A DNA stretch of 64,000 bases. It comes from Sabethes cyaneus. Taxonomy: Eukaryota; Arthropoda; Insecta; Diptera; Culicidae. A program made the position numbers and the translations under genes. Positions 43,490 through 54,015 of this stretch are shown piece after piece. The first letter of the stretch is position 1, and every line of letters starts with the position of its first letter. The stretch spans positions 229,456,397 to 229,520,396 of the forward strand of contig NC_071354.1 in NCBI RefSeq assembly GCF_943734655.1, given 5' to 3'. The notes under the pieces are model-generated. The model saw only the letters and a program-made list of their open reading frames with translations. It did no database searches and was not told the origin of the DNA.

Positions 43490-43735
43490 TGTCTGAAGTT
43501 ATTGAAGCCTCTTAGTGGAATACGAACTCTGAAATTAGAGGAAAGAAAAAACTTTTACCGACTAAATTCCACTATTTCAAATTTATTCGCGACGTATACG
43601 CTTTGAAATAAGACACTGATGAAGCCTGCACGTCGTAGGTGAACTACGTATCTGTCGCAAATAAATATTAAATAGTGAGATTCAATCGAAAAGTTTTTTC
43701 TTTTCTTTGATTTCAGAATTCAATTGTCATTTTCT
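43490..43735. mobile_element. Palindromic MITE
   Basis: Arms of about 50 bases are inverted: 43524-43574 starts GAACTCTGAAATTAGAGG and 43673-43721, on the other strand, starts GAATTCTGAAATCAAAGAAA; both continue AAGAAAAAACTTTT and end in CACTA. The interior is also inverted (TTATTCGCGACGTATACG against a TTATTTGCGACAGATACG partner), so nearly the whole element can fold. A half-element of the same family is at 50755-50850. There is no coding capacity. Confidence 0.75.
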
Positions 43736-45230
43736 TCACTTGCTGTTGCTCACAATTGTACAAGAAAAGCAAAAAGCGAAGAATAGCAGTTTGTTTAAGC
43801 ATGTAGGTATAGTGGTGTATAGAATCAAAAATACTAGTGAATTGATTTTTCCAAATAAATTTGTACAAATTCCAAACAAATTCTGCGCATCAATAGATGC
43901 TCTTTTCAATCAATAGATACTAGAGCTTAGAAATTTTATATGAAAAATAGGAAGTAAACGTTGCACGGTAGTAATTTTGTAAGATTTGTTTTCGTTAGTG
44001 ACATTTTAAAGGACAGATGTGTTATGTCATGAATCATGTTTTAATAAATAAATAAAAAATGACAAGCACTGGAAATCATATCATTCATATTTCCCATTCT
44101 CAAGCATGTTTATGGCGCAGCTTTTGCACTATTTTTCGACCTCATCTTGTTTTCCTAGCCCTCTAACATTCGATACATTGGAAAAACGATGCGATCAAGC
44201 TAATGACTATCATTTCATGAATTACATTCAAAAGAACCTTAAGTTTTGATTTTCATGCAAAAATAATTATCTGAAGGAGCGCCAGCTAAGAAAAAGTTCA
44301 ATTTTTCTTTTTCATATTTAATGCTTTCATCAGTTATTTTTTCTAATTCAGATATATTGCAAAATTCAAGCCAAGCAAACTAATAGCAAAATTTTGAGAT
44401 TATTCATTTTGTTGTAGATTTCGTTTTTCTTCAAAAGCGAAGCATCATAATAATTTTTCTGAACTTTTGTTTTTCAAAGATGCTAATTTTTGAACCATGC
44501 GTTCATTAATATCAAAATATCAAAAAATCTGCTATAAACACATATTTCATATTGTCAATTCAAAACAAGTTTCGTATGTGGCTCTGAAGCCCGAAAGTTA
44601 AGGCCGTCTGTAGACCCGTTAGAGGGTTAATTTCTAATTTTCTATATATATTCATTGAAGTCTGCAAAAATTATCTTTTGTGTCTATATTATTTTTCTAT
44701 AAATCACGTAAATATTATAAAACTAAATAAGGTGTTCATCAAGTAACATAAATGACGCTTACAAGTATTTACGCACCCAAGGAAAGAAAATATAATTGCT
44801 CTACGCAATACGTTGTGAATTTTACTGGCAAATGAGTATTTTGAGGAATACGGAACGTATATTTAAAAATATAGTCAAGTTAATTATAGATGTACCTGGG
44901 AAATTAAATAATGATTATTGCGGCAGTAGAAAGGCTAGGTCACGCCGCTAGGTGGATTAATTCGGGTTTTTATATTTCTAATCAATTTATCGTTACGAAC
45001 TAATCCTTTTATAGTAATACTAAGTTGACCCGTCGTGGCTAGCCACGATACCAAAACCTTTGAAAATGTAATATGGTTTATAATTCTATAGCACGTAAAA
45101 TTTATTAGTGAAACAGCTTTAAAATTGGCAACCTTCCATTAATTAAAACACGTGTAACCTAGAAACGAAGCAAACGGGGCTTAGATAAAAGGGCAAAAAT
45201 TTTCCAATTGTAAAGAACGTGCTGATCGAG
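43736..45230. other. Rest of copy 2 repeat and AT-rich flank
   Basis: AT-rich sequence in which I see no gene. It includes the end of the copy 2 repeat at about 44965 and then unassigned DNA. Confidence 0.4.
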
Positions 45231-45234
45231 GTAA

Positions 45235-46105
45235 GTAGGCGAGTGTCGTCGTGGTTGGGCCACGTTTTGGAATTCGCCCATAACTTTCGTTTCAGAAGGA
45301 ATTTGGAAATCTAAATACATCGTTGGAAAATAAAAAAGTTATAGGCATTTACGTGAAGACAAAAAATGTTGTCGGGCCATGTTGTACAGGTTGGGCCACC
45401 GCGGAAAATCTAAGACATACGTATTGAAATTCTATATAGAGACATGAAAAGAATGAAGTCCGTGAACAACGGTTCATATAGGTACAAATACCATATTTTT
45501 GATTGCATTTTTGCAAAATTTTGGCGATCTTGTAAAATCAATACAATGTATTGCTACAATCACCTTTTCCGAAGTGTACAACTACAATGAAAAAAAAACA
45601 CAGACCTAGGTTTTTATCGTATTGATTTTGCTTTATTTCATCACATTTTACGCGAATGACATTCTCTAGCGATTATTGCGCTTAAAATTATGGTAGCCCA
45701 ACCATGACTACTCAAGTGGCCCGACCTTTACAAAAAGCGCGTTTCTAGTATTTTTTTCACCTTAGCCTTCCCAAACACCTTACTGGATGGGATTTTTCTA
45801 TAGTCTTCGTGTGCAGCACAACACACTTCATACATTTTCAAAATTTATCTCGATAATTACATTTCATGAATCACTTCTTGAAGAAAAGTTCATTGCGCCT
45901 GAAAATTTTTTTTGTAAGATTTAGTCACCGAATTCAGTACGGGTGTTTTGAATACACGATTGAAACTCACAATATTGTGAAAAGTTAGCTATTACAGTAA
46001 GAAGTTTTACAATGGTTGTATCATAGATATCATGAGTTACTAAAACTGTAAAATCGTGATGGCCCGACCATAACAGTGGCCCGACGATAACGACAATACC
46101 CTACT
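45235..46105. mobile_element. Possible MITE with GGGCCAC ends
   Basis: The left end reads GTGTCGTCGTGGTTGGGCCA and the right end, on the other strand, reads ATTGTCGTTATCGTCGGGCCA; further GGGCCA motifs occur inside (45375-45400 and 45690-45720). The match is imperfect and no target duplication was found, so I hold this weakly. Confidence 0.4.
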
Positions 46106-48421
46106 CAATTTTAGAATCGAGACAAAATTTAAATATGGTGTCCCCAAAAGTATGATTGCAGCAAATATTGATTGCATTATACCGGGAAGACATTCGCTGT
46201 CTAATCCGCTGCCACTCGTTGGACCACAACTACAAAAACAACCTTCGTTTTAGTAAATCGGACAAATTCTCAGATTAGCTATTTGTTTGTAATCGAACCA
46301 ATGCAATACAAAATCTTTGGATATAGGAGATTTCGACGGCTTTTTTGCAACCCAGTCCCTTGAAAAAATTAGAATTGATAAGCATAGTTCCAGTGTATTT
46401 AGTAAGTACAGGATAATTATTATTAAAAAACGTATTTGCGTGGGACTCGTAAAATTGCTGCAAGGTACAATATAGAATACATATTTGTGTCATTATTTAC
46501 ATTTCCTTATTAGATAGAACGGCCAGAACGGGTGTTCTAGCTTAAAAACGAAGGGGGTGCATTTTGCCTTGACGGTGCTTATTACCCCAGGTACCCCTAC
46601 CTTCCGTTCGACACGGCAGGGAGTGCACGTCCTCCGTGAACAGCGTCTCGGTTTCAAGTTCATATAGATCTGCTGGTCTCAGCTTCGTACGGTGCAGTAT
46701 GCTGCTTGATCGTGGCGTTTTGACAAAGACACAAATCAGCAATACGTAGGTTTTAATCTAATCAATCGGTACTTTTGGGAGGGGATAAGTAAATTAATTG
46801 CGTAAAAATCAACCCGCCATTCTCTGCCATGTGTTATAGACCTTGTAGGCTAGTTGCTATGTTCGTCACTGTAAATGGCTGTTGTGTGCTGTGTGTTTTG
46901 CATATCGCTAGGCGTTAAAATATTCAATTTCGAAAACCAGCAAACACTGTTTTGATTCATGCTGCAAAAAATTCGCTTCGTTTTTGTCGCCGAAGAATAC
47001 AAAAAAGCACTGATATTTTCCAATGTAATTTACGCAATTTTTTGCTGTTTTCTTATGTACAATTTTCTGATTATTTTCGACATTGAAGCAGTTTATTATA
47101 ATTTTTCAAGCAATCTCAGACAATCTTCGAACTTGGCTGGCATCTCTGTTGATACCTCTGACGTCTGACATCTGATGCGTGCTGACGTTTCGAATGAATG
47201 GAATGAATCTCTCGCGGTCGACTTTTTGACAGATAGTACTGATTTCATAACAATAAGTTACTTATCGGTGTTTTAGTTCGATTTTTTAAATTGAAATTCC
47301 TTTAAAGATGTGTTCGACGACGCTGTTCCTTTAAAACAATTACGGCAAAGTTCAGTTTTTACAGTTGCCAGTCTTCAGTCAACAGCCGGCATTTCATTGG
47401 AAACTGAAAACAAACCGCTAGGTGATATTTTTGAGACTTTTGTGTGAGGAAAAGAGAGAAGGAAATATTTTTGCTTTTGTTTTCACAAACATTCTCCCCG
47501 TTCAGCACACGGAATTTCATGTAAGTGCGAGCAAACAAACTACAGACTACAACCAGCCCAGATTACTAAATAAAGTTGTGGGTAATCATTATCACATGAT
47601 TGTTCAAACGTTTAAAAATTCATATACAAACAAAAGCTATTCTGATTGATATGGTCGGCGAAGTCCTTAATTTTCCATACTCCAAATTTTTCTCGTTAAT
47701 TCGTGAATTCTACTAAGACGCTCGAAAATAGTCTGCAAGTGTTCTAATAGAATAACATTTAAAATTTAGTTTAGTCCAAAATTTAAAGACAAACATCTGT
47801 TTGGGGCCATTTCGAGTAATAAGATTAAAACAATCGTGTATTACTGCACCAGTTTTGCTTTTATTTCACCAATTAAATTATAGTCCATAATCACCACTAT
47901 CACTACTAAGCTATCGTGATTAGTTTTATGTACAAAGTAATGCTTCGTGCCATCCGTGATATCGATTATTTAAAATGATTAAAATAACAAACTGATCTAC
48001 GTAAAACCGCATTCAGTTTTTGCTTTATGTTGTAGTAGAGGATAAAGTAAGATTGGATCCACTAGTGACTATACTGACAATGTTTCGTAACTCTTGAATC
48101 GTTCTATAAGTGGTAGTCTTCATATCAATATATCTTCCCTACATCACTGGGGTTAAACACTGTCACTCACTGCGTACATCCGTAGTTCGGCACTCGAGCC
48201 GAGTTTAATCTATACGATAGTCCATTACAACATACGAACTGAACTGTTCAGCTATAGGCTTCCAGCTAATCATATACCTGCCATTGTGAGGCATTGTTTT
48301 AGAAGTCGAGAGCAGCAGCTCTCGTTATCTCATTTACATTAGATAGCTTTCTGACGCTAAATCAAGCCCTTATCACTGTTTAAACAACGTTTTGCAGTCG
48401 TCGTCGTCGTCGTCGATGGAT
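46106..48421. other. Intergenic; one candidate transcription start region
   Basis: Mostly AT-rich. Near 47355-47545 there is an initiator-like CTTCAGTCAACAG, then a leader-like stretch ending in GGAATTTCAT|GTAAGTGCG, which resembles a non-coding first exon on the + strand. No downstream coding exon can be linked to it. TTTATT at 47860-47865 is a possible polyadenylation signal for Gadd45 on the minus strand, about 560 bases past its stop. Confidence 0.3.
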
Positions 48422-48985
48422 TCACTTTTCCGGTAGTTTAATGACGGGTTTCACCGGTTCGTCCCAATAGAACTCACAGTGATCGATTAGGATGTTTTCA
48501 CTGCGAGAATAGCAGTCCTCGCTGCTGCTGCTGGTGATGGAATCGGCTTTTCGAACCAAAGCGCAGGATACCAGACAAGCGGTGCCCAATAATCGGCTTA
48601 ACTTTTCCGCACTGTCGACCTATCGAGGGAAATGAAAAAAAGGGAAAAACATCATTAGTATTGTTAGCTAGTTTCCTGTGCTTGCAAGAAGGGGGGTCAA
48701 CCAACTCACCTTAATTATGTAGATGTCATTCTCGAAACAGAACGCTTCCAGCAGAACCTCTTGCATGTGAGCTCCACTGTCGTTCGCTTTTGGTTGAACG
48801 ATGAAACAGAACACGAATTTGTGCGGTTCCTCGGTCAGGCTGCGAATCGCTGCGGTCATTCCGGCAACGACCCGATGTTCGGCGGAGGCGGCCACCAACG
48901 TAGAGCGGACGTTGGCACCGATGCCGACCGTTTTGAAGCCAGTCTTGGACATTATGGGTATAGATTCCTTGGTGGCGACCACCAT
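48422..48985 (-). CDS. Gadd45: Gadd45 (growth arrest and DNA-damage-inducible), two exons
   Basis: Gadd45 proteins are small stress-induced proteins of the L7Ae/L30e fold that act in the nucleus and cytoplasm by binding kinases of the MAPK cascade, PCNA and cyclin-dependent kinase complexes. Exon 1 is 48985-48710 and exon 2 is 48619-48422; the 90-base intron is AAG|GTGAGT ... GATAG|GTC, phase 0. The product is 157 residues, the usual size. It reads VRSTLVAASAEHRVVAGMTA and AHMQEVLLEAFCFENDIYII in exon 1, and DSAEKLSRLLGTACLVSCAL then CEFYWDEPVKPVIKLPEK in exon 2. I chose ATG 48985 because it has a good context (GAAAATGG) and gives family length; the frame is open farther upstream but without ATG and across the promoter. 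Confidence 0.92.
48619..48985 (-). other. Gadd45 exon 1 plus 90-base intron
   Basis: Exon 1 codes for residues 1-92 (48985-48710), and the intron covers 48709-48620. This entry marks the splice boundaries, donor GTGAGT at 48709 and acceptor CGATAG at 48620, read on the minus strand. Confidence 0.9.
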
Positions 48986-49257
48986 TTTCAAACTGTTGTA
49001 ATTATTGCGGTTAGCGTACGAATCCAGGGTAAACCCGTTTAGTTTCGAAGCACGCACGGAACCAGTGGCCGTGGGTTGTTTGATTTGCACTTGATCGGGG
49101 CCTTCTGACGGCCGTGATATAACTGATAACTTTCTTCTATTTTTACACTGGTTGAAACGATTGGGCGACGTTGTGAAATTACTCACACCTATTTTTTTGC
49201 ACGATAGTTTCCCACTCGCGTATTTGCTTGTTAACTTGTTCAGAGCTTTACACCGAA

Positions 49258-49300
49258 TGATTCCACTGTGTTCACCGAATGGGCAGTTATACTTATAATC
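49258..49300 (-). promoter_or_regulatory. Gadd45 core promoter: TATA box and initiator
   Basis: On the minus strand TATAAG begins at 49297 in ATTATAAGTATAAC, and CACAGTGG puts an initiator-like A at 49267, exactly 30 bases downstream. This gives a 5' UTR of about 280 bases to ATG 48985. A TATA-initiator core suits an inducible gene; that is inference. Confidence 0.6.
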
Positions 49301-50740
49301 GAGGGGTGGCAAGCTGGCAAGCACACCCCCGCTGACCGAACGCCACCCGAAGGCACCCAAGTGAACACCCGAACGTTCGGTTCGGTTTTTGCGATATTTT
49401 GTAACAACCTTTGTAACATCAAGATAATTCACGTTCAAACATGGGAAAGCTTGATGCCAATGAAAATTCTAATTCAACCTGCTTTGCCCCCTTTGGTGGG
49501 TTTTGCAAAACACACGCAAGTTCACGCTAGTGTTCATCTCTGTGTTCATTCTCGCACGGGCCGTACACGCTTGTGTTCGTCGGCAATTAGGTCGACATGG
49601 CGCGAATTGGTTGGGCACCGAGAAATTGCGTACAAAATGATGAGGGTTGCTCCATGAGGGTTTGATAATAGGCCAAGTCACCTGAGTACAACACACAAGT
49701 CATGGCGTGGATTCCACCGAGCTGGAAGATAACGACAGCAATAATAACAATAACAAATCTTTAGCCAGACAGCCATTTGGGTGCATGATGCAATGTTGGA
49801 GCATGTTCCGAGCGAACGAAATTTTGCGCCAAATTGCACTTTCCTTGATTGGAGCCCAATCAAAAGCCAACGATTGACCTGTTTCGAGTGAATGACCGCA
49901 GTCAAGATTCGGACCAGAATCACACACGTGACGATGATCACGCACTTTTTTGTGAGGCATATTCGCCGACAAACGATCGACCCGGTCCGGTTGGGCACCG
50001 GATGGCGATCGCATGCCTCTTGCTGCATCAAAAGGAACAAAAAAAGTTCATTCGAGGTGGACTATCGCGCCATGGTGGTGCTTCAAGTCGCGTGATACAC
50101 GTCCGTCTGTCGCTTAAATAGTACTATGAATCAGCTCCTAGCGGAGTGTACGACTAGACGACGTCTATTCAGCCTTGCTGGGTGGCTAAGCTCCTTTGCG
50201 ATGTAGTTGCAAGGCTTGCGATAAAGTAAACAGATCACGTTCAGTTTAAATACTATTTTAGTAGTTCGTACCAGATGTTTGCGGGGATTTCCAACTTTTC
50301 TTCCGTGCCGTTGACGGAGCCAGAAGCTGGGGTTTTTGCGAGTGTTTTCCGAAGGTTTAATCATGTGAGGACAAAAAGAATTTTTTCTGATATCCAATGG
50401 GTATTTTCTTTCAAAACGGATGTTTAAAAGTCACAGGACTAGCACACACGCGAATTTTCCACTGAAACTACTCTGTTGATTGCAGTGTACCCAACGTGGC
50501 ATCGATTGACCCTGAATTCGACAGGAGATAATGCATCAAACTTTTAAAATATTGTTTCGAATTGTTACAAATTGTTTCAAATTAAAATATGTAATTTATA
50601 AACAATTTATTTCAATTTTAAACTTTTGCATATTTACTTTGTTATTCTGCTAAGTTTATCTTAAATAACTACTTAATAATAGTTACCTTCAAAATTGCTT
50701 TATCCAGTTTCCTTGATCGATTCAATACAGATATATTCAA
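49301..50740. other. Upstream of Gadd45, no gene recognised
   Basis: Relatively GC-rich sequence just upstream of the Gadd45 promoter (to about 49420), then mixed composition. Overlapping frames on both strands have no domain. It may hold Gadd45 regulatory DNA. Confidence 0.4.
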
Positions 50741-50754
50741 AATATAGTAATTGA

Positions 50755-50850
50755 AGTTTTTGGAGCGTCTTAGTAGAATACGAAACCTATAAATAAATAA
50801 AAAGAAAACTTATCCAATTTAATTCTACTTTGTATAGTTATTTTTGACGG
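50755..50850. mobile_element. Half of a palindromic MITE related to 43490-43735
   Basis: The string TCTTAGTAGAATACGAAACC followed by AAATAAATAAAAAGAAAACTT and CCAATTTAATTCTACTTT matches one arm of the element at 43500-43575 (CTCTTAGTGGAATACGAACT and onward). The second arm is missing. Confidence 0.55.
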
Positions 50851-52480
50851 ATACGACAGCCGATCAATAGTACAAGTAGATTTGAAAATTTGCACTTAAC
50901 ACATGAGACGATCTTTTAAAAACTAAATTTTTATTTGAAAACACGTAAATACTTGAGTTATTCAGATTTACTTTCACGCCACGGGATCTTATTAATAAGC
51001 GAAATAGCAAAGCGAACACGTGCCTCATCTCACGTGTGGAAAAAACTGTTAGTTGTTCCGAATACAACGGTTAAAGCAGGAGAATGTCATCTCTCTCGTT
51101 GGCTTCCTTTGTTTGTACTAAAATGCTTATCTTATTCTTATTCTTATTAATACCATCACAGCCACAATAAAGGATTCCTGGAAATAATTTTAATTATTTC
51201 TAATGATAGAAATATTTTAAATTATTTTCTTGTCTGTATTAACATTTGGAAAACATCCGAGATACATCGCAAATGTTAAATCGGCCAGGCCAACTGTGAA
51301 GTATTGCTGCAAAGACGATTCTGTGAAATGTATCTTGTGTGAATAAGTTATTCATACATACATACATTTCTGAATCAGCAGGGAAAGAAGAAACGAGGAC
51401 GTCTCGTACCAACCGTCTCGTACTCCGGACCCTCGAGGATGTCCGGCTGCAATAGGCCAAGGTTATAGCGCCTTATTTCGCTCTCTGCAAATAGATGAAA
51501 CTACCAAAGATGTAGTAAATAGTACGATCTACCAAAGATGTATTAGGATAAAAACATAAAAGAAGTAAGATATTTGCTTAATAAACTAACTGAAATGAAG
51601 AAATGATGAGAATGCAGTCATTGTAAAGCTTGATTGATAAACAAGGCTTATGATTTATTTATGATATGCGTATGTAACAATTGAATATGATTATTCAAAA
51701 TTGATACAAAACTAAATTAGTGAAAGTTAAAATGTGAAATAATCAATTTAACAAAAATTTAAAATAGAAATAAGTAAGTTATATTTTAAATTATATAATT
51801 CAAGATGCTACGTTTAGCATGCAGAAAATCATACTCATGATGAATAATTAAATTTAAAACGATCTCACCGGCACTTCCAATGTGTTCTCTTGTTAATTTC
51901 ATCAGCACATCTTTGAATTTGCTGCAATCCAAGATAGTGAAACTAGGTGATATGATGATTGCTTAACCTTGAATGTTTCTTGATTAGAAACGATGATCTG
52001 CAAGAACCACCGCGTCATATACGACTGTAGATATTTCCGTACACCGAGATTGATTTAGGAAACAAGTGTAATTCTCTCTTATTTGGCAACCCGTTCAGCA
52101 GGCTAGAAGAATCCGCAGTTTATGGCAGAGAAAATCCTTTGACTCCAGATTGTCGAACGGGAATCGCTGGTGGTGATTGACCCCACTAGGAGCACCGCCG
52201 GTAGGGTTTGATTTTCCATATTCGAGATCACTAGGTCACTTTTTTATGGTTATGTCCAAAACTAATTGAACATCGATTCTCACCGCTCCAGCGCAAGATT
52301 TACACCAAACATTCACATTCACATATTAAAGGGCTTGATGACTTGGGTATCCTGCATTTATTTCGAAAACTGCTAGCTTCAATGGTTATTCGGTATTTAT
52401 TGAACCATTTTTCAGGAAAACACACGAAAAAATTGACAGCGAAAATTTTTGCTGCTGACCACACGCGCTGCTTACTTCGA
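50851..52480. other. AT-rich intergenic sequence
   Basis: No gene or complete repeat was recognised. A TTTGTACTAAAATGCTTATC string at about 51112 recurs at 52484, where it begins the related MITE copy. Confidence 0.45.
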
Positions 52481-52483
52481 TCT

Positions 52484-53225
52484 CCTTGTTTGTACTAAAA
52501 TGCTTATCTTGCCAAAAACTTGATTACCTTAAATAATTCAAATAAATAGACATGTGGACGGGATGTGACAAATTTCACATTTATGTGCTACAAAGTGGAT
52601 GCTTTTTTAACAATTTCTATTTTCTATTTTCTCTTACGTCCATTATAGAAAAGCAATATTTGTGGATACTGTGAAACGGGGTACAATTGATCATCGGAAG
52701 TAACATTGATCAGTTCAGCGCAAAGTTGGCAGAAGTTTCACTTATTTGTGAGAATGGTCTAACTGATCAATGTTACCCCGATGATGAATGTAACCCCTTT
52801 TTAGGTAGCTACTTTTTTCTCTTATAGGCCTTAGTCAATTTAAAATAAGCCTGAAATTTCAGGAAATAAAGTGTGTACAAAATGTATGATGACTTGTAAA
52901 TGTACTTGAAGGGGGGAATCAGAAAACCATCAATACTTGTGGTGGTTTTATCATAGTCTTGAGGGACTCTTGGAAGTCACTATTTATAGAAAGCGAAAAA
53001 ATTACGAATTATACGTAATAAATTATATTACGAATTAAAAATTACGAAAATTAGAATAAGTTTTAAGAGGATCTTTGGAAATATTTTTGAGAACTTTAGT
53101 TTTATTAGAGTTTTATGAACGTTTTATAGTCGTTTTATAGAATTAAAAGTTTCATAGTCGATTTTAAGGGTTAACTGTTGAAAACCTCTTCAAGTACATC
53201 TTAAAATTGAATTTGTTGCTTGAAC
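52484..53225 (+). mobile_element. Second, deleted copy of the 1.67-kb MITE
   Basis: 52484-52545 resembles 23580-23635, and 52915-53225 resembles 24190-24470 closely (shared ATCAATACTTGTGGTGGTTT, then TTGAAAACCTCTTCAAGTAC and ATCTTAAAATTGAATTTG). About 370 bases between (including TGATCAATGTTACCCCGATG) are unlike the first copy. The right end is TTGTTGCTTGAACG instead of the intact TACTTGGG, so the terminal repeat is decayed. Confidence 0.6.
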
Positions 53226-53625
53226 GTGGTGTGCCTCGAAGTCGTCGGGTCTGGCTACTGAATATTGGCTGTTTGCTCATCAGGCATCTTTGCTTCATGA
53301 CCAGCCTTCTGTAGCCTGCCGTGTTTTATTCGCTTCACAAGTACCACCGGGAGAATTAGCATCTCACAAAGCACCAGTTTCGTACGGAGTTGCAATATAC
53401 CGGTCCCCAGCTTGCTGCGTAATCAGTAAAGGACCCTATTAGACCATTATCCCTCTTTTTACTTCACGGCTCACATCGTGAATTTCGTGATGATGGTACC
53501 GTTTCTTTGTACGCCTTGCCCTTAGCACCTTCCAACACAATGTTGAACAGCAAATTCGATAGCCCGTCGCCTTGCTACAAACGAGTCCAGTGTCTCACCC
53601 GCTATACTGACGCCATCATGGATAG
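53226..53625 (-). pseudogene. RTE-like reverse transcriptase fragment
   Basis: On the minus strand the block GDGLSNLLFNIVLEGA (about 53575-53525) is the RTE reverse transcriptase segment that follows the fingers. Flanking frames are broken. It is a small dead piece next to the MITE copy. Confidence 0.6.
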
Positions 53626-54015
53626 CATATAGGGTAGAGGCTCCATATTTCGCCAGAAGCCATATTTCGCCAGTGTGATGAATCCAAAGCCTTTTTTTTC
53701 ATATTTTTGGTAGACTTAAAAGAAATTATACAGTCAAATACAGTAATCCCCACAATAAGGACGCTAATAGGGACCGCGTTAATCGAAACCGTGTTAATGG
53801 AGTCTACGTAGCATATGGAAATTGACTTAATTGGTTCCAACATGGAATAACTCGTGATCTTGACCATATAGAATGTTGGTGTCTTCGACAAAGTTGTTCA
53901 GCAGATCGAGGGCTTTGCGTTTGGATTGTAGTATTTCGGAATTGCCTCACTGCGTGGCGCTAGCGTGTATGTAATATTTTTGTATAGGCTGTATCATGCG
54001 CTGCTGACTATCTAG
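53626..54015. other. No gene; possible decayed transposon end
   Basis: Includes ATACAGTAATCCCCACAATA near 53738-53758 and GTTAATCGAAACCGTGTTAA, which resemble the end sequences of pogo-type elements, but no matching second end was found. Confidence 0.35.

Larger units (their letters stand above)
42540..44965 (+). repeat. Mosquito-type interspersed repeat, copy 2, with microsatellites and a nested MITE
   Basis: It opens with ACTATATAAATATATAGTAT and GTCCTGCGGGCCGAATGTCA, then TATACCATTCGACTCAGTTT, a long (TG)n run and TTTTCTCGGAGATGGCTGGACC. It closes near 44965 with GGTCACGCCGCTAGGTGGAT. A (TGTA)n run and a palindromic MITE (43524-43721) lie inside. Copy 1 is immediately upstream in the same orientation, so the two form a direct tandem pair. 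Confidence 0.55.

Noticed and set aside
48986..49438. N-terminal extension of Gadd45 by 151 residues
   Set aside because: The extended frame starts at a TTG, crosses the TATA box and initiator, and would make the protein far longer than the family; ATG 48985 gives normal length.
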